Part shown: positions 13,587 through 18,218 of the stretch, piece by piece | Layout of the letters: every line of letters starts with the position of its first letter | How positions within the stretch are numbered: the stretch's first letter is position 1 | DNA from: JAGOUY01 sp964541725 | GTDB taxonomy: Bacteria; Patescibacteriota; Patescibacteriia; 2-12-FULL-60-25 | Assembly: GCA_964541725.1 (NCBI GenBank) | Contig: CAZIQG010000019.1 | Span: 1-18,218 of the forward strand | DNA length: 18,218 bases | Reading direction: 5' to 3' | Notes under the pieces: model-generated | What the model was told of the DNA's origin: nothing | Database searches by the model: none | What the model saw: the letters and a program-made list of their open reading frames with translations, nothing else | Made by a program: the position numbers and the translations under genes

Positions 13587-15419
13587 ATGCCTGCTGTCAC
13601 TCCCCCTTCCAGTTCTTCGATTGAAGACTTGTTAAAAGCTAAGGCGGCAGATGCGGGTAAAGACACGACGGGAGGATCTGCCCCGGCTCCACGGACGGGG
13701 GGCAAAAGCGCTAAAACCCCTCCTCCGATTACAGATGAGACGAAAACGGCCAAGCTTAAAGAGCACATGGCGGGGATTGAGCTGAAAGAGAAAGAACGCA
13801 AAACCCAAGAGATGGCTTCGTTAAAAGGCTTGCCGTTTATCTCACTGCACCAATTTCCGATTGCACCGGAAGCGATTGCGCTCATCTCGCGCGCGGAGGC
13901 GAATGCGGCCAAAATCATTTCTTTTTACGCGCAAGGTAATGATGTTCGTGTTGGGATTGTGGCGCAGACACCAGAGACAGAGGCGGTGATCGCGCGCTTA
14001 TCTAAAGAACAGCACGCCGAGATTAGCCCGTATCTGATTTCAGAAGCGAGCTTCAAGGAAGCAGAACGTCTATATGATATCTTGCCGGATATTAAGGAAG
14101 TCATTTACGGCTACCGGATTGAAGAGAAGGACTTGGCTAAATATGAGCAGGAAATTACCAATTTTAAGATTTTACAAGAACGCATCACCCAAGTTTCGAT
14201 TACGGATGTCATGACGTTGGTCGTAGGGGCAGGGCTGCGCTCTAGCGCATCTGATATCCATATCGAGGCCGAGGAGGACGACATTAATGTCCGTTTTCGT
14301 ATTGATGGCATTTTGCACGATGCGGCGCGTATGCCCGCGGCTTCTTGGAAGCAAGTGATTGCGCGCTTGAAATTGTTGGCTGGGGTTAAGATCAACGTCG
14401 AACAAGTTCCGCAAGATGGTCGTATCACCATCTATCTAAGCGATGAAAAGATTGATATTCGTGCCAGTTTTTTGCCGACGGCGTATGGAGAATCGGTAGT
14501 CTTGCGTATTTTGCGTCCAAAATCGATCGCGCTGGAGTTTGATAAGCTCGGGATTCGTGGCTTAGCTGCCGAGCGCTTGGCGCGTGAGATTGAACGTCCG
14601 AATGGAATGATTATCACGACCGGTCCGACGGGTTCGGGTAAGACAACGACCTTGTATGCAATTTTGAAAAAGTTGAATAGTTCGGAAGTAAAAATTATTA
14701 CTTTAGAAGATCCGATTGAATACAAACTTAAAGGAATCAATCAAAGCCAGATTGAGCATGAGAAAAACTATGATTTTGCCAAAGGATTACGCTCTATTCT
14801 GCGCCAAGATCCTGACGTGGTGATGGTGGGTGAAATCCGTGACTTGGAAACGGCGGAAATTTCGATCCAAGCAGCGCTTACGGGTCACTTAGTGGTATCT
14901 ACCATCCATACGAATAGTGCAGCAGGCGCTATCCCCCGCTTTCTCTCGATGGGAGTGAAGCCATTTTTACTAGCACCAGCCTTGAATGCGGTTATTGGTC
15001 AGCGTCTTATCCGTCGCTTATGCGAAAAATGTAAAGTTCCTGCCACGCTTACACCCTCTCAATTACGCGAAGTCACGGAAACGCTCAGAACGATCCCGGA
15101 AAGCAGCCGTGAACAGGTAGATATGAACAAGTTGGCGTTTATGGGTCCAGGGAAAGGCTGTGAAGCGTGTAACAACATGGGCTACAAAGGCCGGGTTGGG
15201 ATGTATGAAATTTTTACCATGAGCAAAGGGATTGAAGAGGCGATTTTAGCGTCCAGTGTGTCGGAATATAAGATTGCGGAGATTGCGATCCAAGAAGGAA
15301 TGGTGACGATGGCGCAGGATGGACTCATCAAAGCTTTGCAAGGCTTAACGAGTGTCGAAGAGGTGCTCGCGGCGGCGAATATCGATACAACCGTGGAGGA
15401 ACCGATAGAGACGAAATAA
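13587..15419 (+). CDS. pilB: Type IV pilus assembly ATPase PilB (GspE family)
   Basis: Cytoplasmic hexameric motor for pilus extension. It has 610 residues. A low-complexity, basic and Pro-rich N-terminal region (about 1-60) leads into an N-terminal domain and then the core. The core has Walker A GPTGSGKT (346-353), the Asp box ITLEDPIEYKL, Walker B DPDVVMVGEIRD and the His box STIHTNSA. The zinc-binding tetracysteine motif is complete: C479/C482 (LCEKC) and C525/C528 (GCEAC), which points to PilB/GspE rather than the retraction ATPase PilT. It lies directly after a membrane protein gene (4-nt gap) and has no SD of its own. The pilus partners pilC, pilT and pilins are not in this window. Confidence 0.95.
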   Translation: MPAVTPPSSSSIEDLLKAKAADAGKDTTGGSAPAPRTGGKSAKTPPPITDETKTAKLKEHMAGIELKEKERKTQEMASLKGLPFISLHQFPIAPEAIALISRAEANAAKIISFYAQGNDVRVGIVAQTPETEAVIARLSKEQHAEISPYLISEASFKEAERLYDILPDIKEVIYGYRIEEKDLAKYEQEITNFKILQERITQVSITDVMTLVVGAGLRSSASDIHIEAEEDDINVRFRIDGILHDAARMPAASWKQVIARLKLLAGVKINVEQVPQDGRITIYLSDEKIDIRASFLPTAYGESVVLRILRPKSIALEFDKLGIRGLAAERLAREIERPNGMIITTGPTGSGKTTTLYAILKKLNSSEVKIITLEDPIEYKLKGINQSQIEHEKNYDFAKGLRSILRQDPDVVMVGEIRDLETAEISIQAALTGHLVVSTIHTNSAAGAIPRFLSMGVKPFLLAPALNAVIGQRLIRRLCEKCKVPATLTPSQLREVTETLRTIPESSREQVDMNKLAFMGPGKGCEACNNMGYKGRVGMYEIFTMSKGIEEAILASSVSEYKIAEIAIQEGMVTMAQDGLIKALQGLTSVEEVLAAANIDTTVEEPIETK

Positions 15420-15425
15420 ACGATC

Positions 15426-15860
15426 CTAATTCAAATCCATCTTGTATGGATTTGTTTCGTATTTTATAAAGCCTACCTTTTGATAGAGCTGGTTTGCTTC
15501 GATGCGTTCGGGACGGCTGGTGAGGAAGAGACGGCTGATGCCTTGTTTTTTCGCTTCTTCGATCAAGCCTTCCATAAGCCCTCGTCCTACCCCTTGCCCG
15601 CGCGTAGACGCATCGACGACCACATCTTCAATGCGACCAATGGTGCGGTCTAAGCGATCCATTCGGTAGAGAGAGGCCATGCCGACGATTTTTTCTTCCT
15701 CGTTCCTTGCCACAAGCATACTCCCCCGTTTTAAGAGAAGCTCAACCCGTTTCCGATCAAACTCGACAGGACGGTTTACGAGCTGTTCGATGAGAGACTT
15801 CATAACGGGAAGATCGGCATCTCGCAATGTCTCGGGCGTAAGAAACGAGTAGAAAATCAT
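15426..15860 (-). CDS. GNAT-family N-acetyltransferase
   Basis: It has 144 residues covering a single GNAT fold. The acetyl-CoA pyrophosphate loop is RGQGVGRG (87-94), followed by LMEGLIEEAKKQG. The beta-4 segment is IGRIEDVVVD and motif B is ANQLYQKVGF (122-131). An acceptor cannot be named; small stand-alone members act on amino acids, amines, antibiotics or protein N-termini. It is convergent with pilB, the two stop codons being only 6 nt apart. No SD is present, and the promoter's -10 box ends 6 nt before the ATG, so translation is probably leaderless. Confidence 0.9.
   Translation of the reverse strand: MIFYSFLTPETLRDADLPVMKSLIEQLVNRPVEFDRKRVELLLKRGSMLVARNEEEKIVGMASLYRMDRLDRTIGRIEDVVVDASTRGQGVGRGLMEGLIEEAKKQGISRLFLTSRPERIEANQLYQKVGFIKYETNPYKMDLN
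15433..15464 (+). terminator. Probable pilB terminator inside the 3' end of the acetyltransferase gene
   Basis: AAATCCAT (15433-15440) and ATGGATTT (15446-15453) form a perfect 8-bp stem with a CTTGT loop, followed by GTTTCGTATTTT. It stands 13 nt after the pilB stop but within the last codons of the convergent gene. Confidence 0.6.
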
Positions 15861-15866
15861 GGGGAT

Positions 15867-15895
15867 AGAGTAGAAGATTGTGAGAGAAAGGGCAA
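15867..15895 (-). promoter_or_regulatory. Promoter of the acetyltransferase gene (leaderless)
   Basis: On the minus strand TTGCCC (15890-15895), a 17-nt spacer and TACTCT (15867-15872). Only 6 nt separate the -10 box from ATG 15860, so transcription would begin at or next to the start codon. Confidence 0.5.
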
Positions 15896-15901
15896 TTCCT
15901 C

Positions 15902-15930
15902 TTGACCGATAACCTCCCTACCATTAGCCT
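15902..15930 (+). promoter_or_regulatory. Promoter of the metK riboswitch transcript
   Basis: TTGACC (15902-15907), a 17-nt spacer and TAGCCT (15925-15930). The predicted start near 15937 is about 10 nt before the riboswitch aptamer. Its -35 box lies back to back with that of the divergent acetyltransferase promoter, 6 bp apart. Confidence 0.5.
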
Positions 15931-15946
15931 ACCCTCACAACTGAAG

Positions 15947-16050
15947 AAGTTATCAAGAGTACAGACCAGGGATTTGGCCCGTTATGAGTCTGTCGGCAAC
16001 CACTCGCAAGAGAAGGTGCCCCTTCCATCCCGCCTCGGGAAAGATAACGC
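15947..16050 (+). promoter_or_regulatory. SAM-I (S-box) riboswitch aptamer upstream of metK
   Basis: The conserved SAM-I core is present in order: GTTATCAAGAG, GGGA-TTT-GGCCC, ATGA, CGGCAACC, AAGGTGCC, CCA, and GAAAGATAAC. The four helices can be drawn: P1 GTTATC (15949-15954) with GATAAC (16043-16048); P2 ACAGAC (15961-15966) with GTCTGT (15988-15993); P3 GGC-A-ACC with GGTGCC; P4 TCCCG (16028-16032) with CGGGA (16036-16040). It binds S-adenosylmethionine, the product of the metK enzyme encoded downstream, so it should give feedback control. P4 is short and P2 diverges from consensus, but the conserved loops are intact. Confidence 0.93.
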
Positions 16051-16064
16051 ATTTTGTATGCTAC

Positions 16065-16093
16065 CTCTTTTTCGAACGATCAAGAGTTTTTTT
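16065..16093 (+). terminator. Riboswitch-controlled attenuator before metK
   Basis: CTCTT (16065-16069) pairs with AAGAG (16082-16086), with a possible inner TC/GA pair, followed by seven T residues (16087-16093). CTTTTTCG (16067-16074), which overlaps the left arm, can instead pair with CGGGAAAG (16036-16043; two G-U pairs) in the P4/P1 side of the aptamer. This gives a plausible antiterminator when SAM is absent. The stem is short, so the mechanism is an inference. Confidence 0.65.
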
Positions 16094-16116
16094 ATTAGTT
16101 ACTCCCCACCCCTTCT

Positions 16117-17175
16117 ATGATGTCCGCTCTCCCCTTTTCGACGTATACCGTCGAGTCTGTTACCTCTGGCCATCCAGATAAAGTTTGCGACCAAATTTCT
16201 GATGCGATTTTAGATGCGTATTTAAAAGAAGATCCAACCAGTCGTGTGGCGGTGGAATCGTTTGGTTCTCATGGTCTTGTCGTCATCGGTGGTGAAGTTA
16301 CGAGCAACGCCAAAGTAGACGTGGAAGCGATTGTGCGTAAGGTCTACTCGGATATTGGGTATACCGAAGATATCAAAGTGATCGTGCACTTAGCGCAACA
16401 ATCTCCTGATATTGCCCAGGGTGTGAATCCAGGCGGCGCGGGCGACCAAGGGATCATGTATGGGTTTGCGTGTGATGAAACACCTGAGAAGATGCCAAAA
16501 GCGATCGTGCTCGTGCACGCTTTGGCACGTGGGTTGGAACGGTTGCGGCGTGAGAATCCTGCTTGCAGCTGGTTGCGGCCGGATGGGAAGACGCAGATCA
16601 CGATGCGCGATGGAAAAGTGGCGACCGTGCTCGTGAGCACGCAGCACGCAGCCGATGTCTCACAAGAAACGATCCGTGAGACATTGATCAAAGAATTGAT
16701 TCAACCAATTATCGGCGATTTAACCGGGATCGAGATCCTGACGAACCCAACGGGCGTGTTCATCCAAGGTGGATTTGAGGCGGATGCAGGGCTTACGGGA
16801 CGCAAAATCATGGTGGATACGTACTGTGGACTTGCTCCGCATGGAGGCGGGGCGTTCTCCGGAAAAGACTCGACGAAGGTTGACCGTTCCGCGGCCTATA
16901 TGGCAAGGTTTGTCGCGAAAAACCTAGTGGCACATGGTCATGCTAAGTCCTGTTTAGTTTCCGTGGCGTATGCCATTGGTCGGATCGATCCTTTGATGGT
17001 CGAAGCGATTGACCAAGACGGGAAAGCGATTGATCGCGCTCTCCTTGCGCAATACGACTTTCGCCCACAAGCCATCATCGAACGCTTAGGTTTACGCCGC
17101 CCGATCTTCCAACAGACGGCTGCGTATGGGCACTTTGGAAAAGAGGGACTGCCTTGGGAAGAAGTGGTTGCATAA
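16117..17175 (+). CDS. metK: S-adenosylmethionine synthetase
   Basis: Cytoplasmic enzyme making S-adenosylmethionine from methionine and ATP. It has 352 residues, somewhat shorter than the usual 380-400. Signature motifs are SGHPDK (17-22), GGAGDQGIMYGFACDET (106-122) and the P-loop-like GGGAFSGKD (243-251). The C-terminal part ends with the family-typical AAYGHFG and a PWE segment. Two consecutive ATG codons (16117 and 16120) make the exact start ambiguous by one residue. No SD is visible; the start follows 23 nt after the attenuator T-run. Expression is very likely controlled by the SAM-I riboswitch immediately upstream. Confidence 0.97.
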   Translation: MMSALPFSTYTVESVTSGHPDKVCDQISDAILDAYLKEDPTSRVAVESFGSHGLVVIGGEVTSNAKVDVEAIVRKVYSDIGYTEDIKVIVHLAQQSPDIAQGVNPGGAGDQGIMYGFACDETPEKMPKAIVLVHALARGLERLRRENPACSWLRPDGKTQITMRDGKVATVLVSTQHAADVSQETIRETLIKELIQPIIGDLTGIEILTNPTGVFIQGGFEADAGLTGRKIMVDTYCGLAPHGGGAFSGKDSTKVDRSAAYMARFVAKNLVAHGHAKSCLVSVAYAIGRIDPLMVEAIDQDGKAIDRALLAQYDFRPQAIIERLGLRRPIFQQTAAYGHFGKEGLPWEEVVA

Positions 17176-17176
17176 A

Positions 17177-17205
17177 AGGCGTCAGGCGTCAGGGATAGGC
17201 GTAAG
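17177..17205 (+). repeat. Short direct repeats AGGCGT(C/A)AG after metK
   Basis: AGGCGTCAG occurs at 17177-17185 and, sharing two bases, at 17184-17192; the variant AGGCGTAAG is at 17197-17205. The same nonamers occur at 2008-2016 and 5752-5760, also in intergenic sequence. Confidence 0.55.
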
Positions 17206-17232
17206 GAATACACCATTCTTCATTTCTCGAGC

Positions 17233-17264
17233 GAGCTGACGAAGTCCTTAAGACTCGTCGGCTT
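17233..17264 (+). promoter_or_regulatory. Long hairpin between metK and the kinase gene
   Basis: Bases 17233-17246 pair with 17252-17264 (13 pairs, two of them G-U, one bulged A) around a CTTAA loop. No T-tract follows, so it is either a 3' stabilising or terminator-like stem for metK or part of the kinase leader. Confidence 0.5.
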
Positions 17265-17268
17265 CATC

Positions 17269-17298
17269 GAGGAACGAAGGTAAAGAACTACGTTCTTC
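17269..17298 (+). promoter_or_regulatory. Alternative leader hairpins before the kinase SD
   Basis: AAGAAC-TAC-GTTCTT (17283-17297) is a perfect small hairpin. Its right arm, within CGTTCTTC (17291-17298), can instead pair with GAGGAACG (17269-17276; one G-U). Both end just before the AGGAGG SD at 17304-17309. Confidence 0.45.
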
Positions 17299-17317
17299 GG
17301 GAGAGGAGGCTGCACAC

Positions 17318-18202
17318 GTGAGCAGCACGGAAGAGAAGTTCGAAAAAATAAAGGATCCCCTTCCTAAGAAGGGTGAGATGATTAATGGCTTTACGATCGA
17401 TACAGTGGTTGGTCAAGGAAACGGTATGATCACATACCGGGCGAACACCCCTGAAGGCCAAGAAGTCGCTTTAAAGATTCTGCGCCCGAAGTTTGCCAAA
17501 ACACCTATCGTACTTGATATGGTCGCGATGGAAGCAGACGTCCTGAGAGCCGTAGCACATCCTGTTATTCCCCAGTTTATTGCTTTTGGTGCACATGGGG
17601 TAATCCCATACGTCGTCCAATCTTTAGGACTAGGTGGTGATTTAGGAGACCTTCTCCGTAAAAAAGATCGTGAGTTCCTCCCGAGAGTCATCCGTGCGGT
17701 TCTTCACGTATGCGATGCCCTTGAGGCGCTGCATGCGAAAGGAATCATCCACCGAGATGTAAAACTCAGCAATATTCTGGTGGATTCAGATACTCGTGAT
17801 ACCGTTACCCTTGTCGATTTTGGTGGCTGCCAATTTATAGGACGCGGGGAGGGAAAAGACGAAGCCATCGGTCGGATCGGTGGAACAGTAGAAACCATGT
17901 CGCCGGAGATGGCAAATGACGCAGAAGCTTGTCCTGCGACTGATACATACTCTGTCGCGGCCATGCTTCGGTACATCGTATACGGCACTTACCCTATTGG
18001 CGACAAAAAAATGTTTGAAAATGAGTTCCTCGGCCATATAAAAGCTGGAAATCGTAACCCCTTTCCCCCTCTACAAATAGACAGAGATCTGGGCGTGCCT
18101 GCCGGATTTCGCGAGCTCATCGAGCGAGGCACGGCCTATGAGGTCAAGGAACGCTACCAAAGCGCATCCGCCCTCGCAGACGCTCTACGGCCGTTTGCCT
18201 AG
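17318..18202 (+). CDS. Soluble Hanks-type Ser/Thr protein kinase
   Basis: It has 294 residues, essentially a bare kinase domain with no transmembrane helix and no PASTA, FHA or other sensor region. All catalytic marks are intact: glycine loop VGQGNGMITYRA (31-42), VALKIL with K53, alpha-C E72, HRDVKLSN (145-152) with catalytic D147 and N152, DFG (167-169), SPE (195-197) replacing APE, and D209 in DTYS. It should be active and cytoplasmic; the substrate is unknown. GTG 17318 is supported by AGGAGG (17304-17309) 8 nt before it. It is preceded by a 142-bp structured leader after metK and ends 16 nt before the window edge. Most bacterial relatives carry an extracellular sensor, so this compact form needs a separate input signal. 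Confidence 0.93.
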   Translation: MSSTEEKFEKIKDPLPKKGEMINGFTIDTVVGQGNGMITYRANTPEGQEVALKILRPKFAKTPIVLDMVAMEADVLRAVAHPVIPQFIAFGAHGVIPYVVQSLGLGGDLGDLLRKKDREFLPRVIRAVLHVCDALEALHAKGIIHRDVKLSNILVDSDTRDTVTLVDFGGCQFIGRGEGKDEAIGRIGGTVETMSPEMANDAEACPATDTYSVAAMLRYIVYGTYPIGDKKMFENEFLGHIKAGNRNPFPPLQIDRDLGVPAGFRELIERGTAYEVKERYQSASALADALRPFA

Positions 18203-18218
18203 TGATGACTTCTCTCTT

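Noticed and set aside
1..18218. tRNA, rRNA or CRISPR arrays
   Set aside because: I found no cloverleaf-like sequence, no rRNA segment and no regularly spaced repeats by reading both strands. A tRNAscan or Infernal run was not possible.
1..18218. Alternative genetic code with UGA as glycine
   Set aside because: TGA ends the antiporter gene at its natural C-terminus, and no recognised protein needs TGA read through.

Overview
The window looks like a chromosomal segment of a small-genome bacterium, most likely from the Candidate Phyla Radiation (Patescibacteria, Parcubacteria-like). I infer this from the compact layout, the style of the FtsH, four-repeat S1 and PilB proteins, the many genes without a Shine-Dalgarno (SD) sequence, and the CPR-typical set (F-type ATP synthase, type IV pilus ATPase, DedA). 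TGA is read as stop, so this is not a code-25 lineage. No phylogeny was run and the rank is uncertain.

Layout. 1-3481, minus strand: the promoter-proximal part of an F1Fo ATP synthase operon, atpZ-like - atpB - atpE - atpF - atpH - atpA, with atpA running off the left edge. 3600-5260, plus: a GC-rich CPA2 cation/proton antiporter with its own promoter, SD and terminator. 5290-5739, minus: a CBS-pair protein. 5863-6534, plus: an unrecognised protein. 6634-7281, plus: a DedA membrane protein, followed by a 112-bp element with perfect 26-bp inverted arms. 7495-8124, minus: an unrecognised protein. 8231-8371, minus: an easily missed 46-residue membrane protein with its own promoter, SD and terminator. 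8647-11734, plus: rpsA and ftsH, each with a terminator. 11806-12453, plus: a secreted or beta-barrel-like protein of foreign appearance. 12554-15419, plus: a membrane protein and pilB in an operon. 15426-15860, minus: a GNAT acetyltransferase convergent with pilB. 15947-17175, plus: metK behind a SAM-I (S-box) riboswitch. 17318-18202, plus: a soluble Hanks-type Ser/Thr kinase with a structured leader.

How it fits together. The housekeeping backbone is energy conversion (ATP synthase with a c subunit carrying a sodium-type ligand set), translation (S1), membrane proteolysis (FtsH), pilus assembly (PilB) and SAM synthesis (MetK). Scattered between these are single-gene units (3681, 5863, 8371, 11806, 17318) with strong SDs, and several of them with their own promoters or terminators. 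At least two of these, 3681 and 11806, have a GC-rich codon choice unlike their neighbours and look horizontally acquired. In contrast, several backbone genes have no SD and a -10 box only 6-12 nt before the start codon, which predicts leaderless or nearly leaderless mRNAs. The strongest regulatory finding is the SAM-I riboswitch; the most unexplained structures are the 112-bp inverted-repeat element and the hidden small membrane protein gene.
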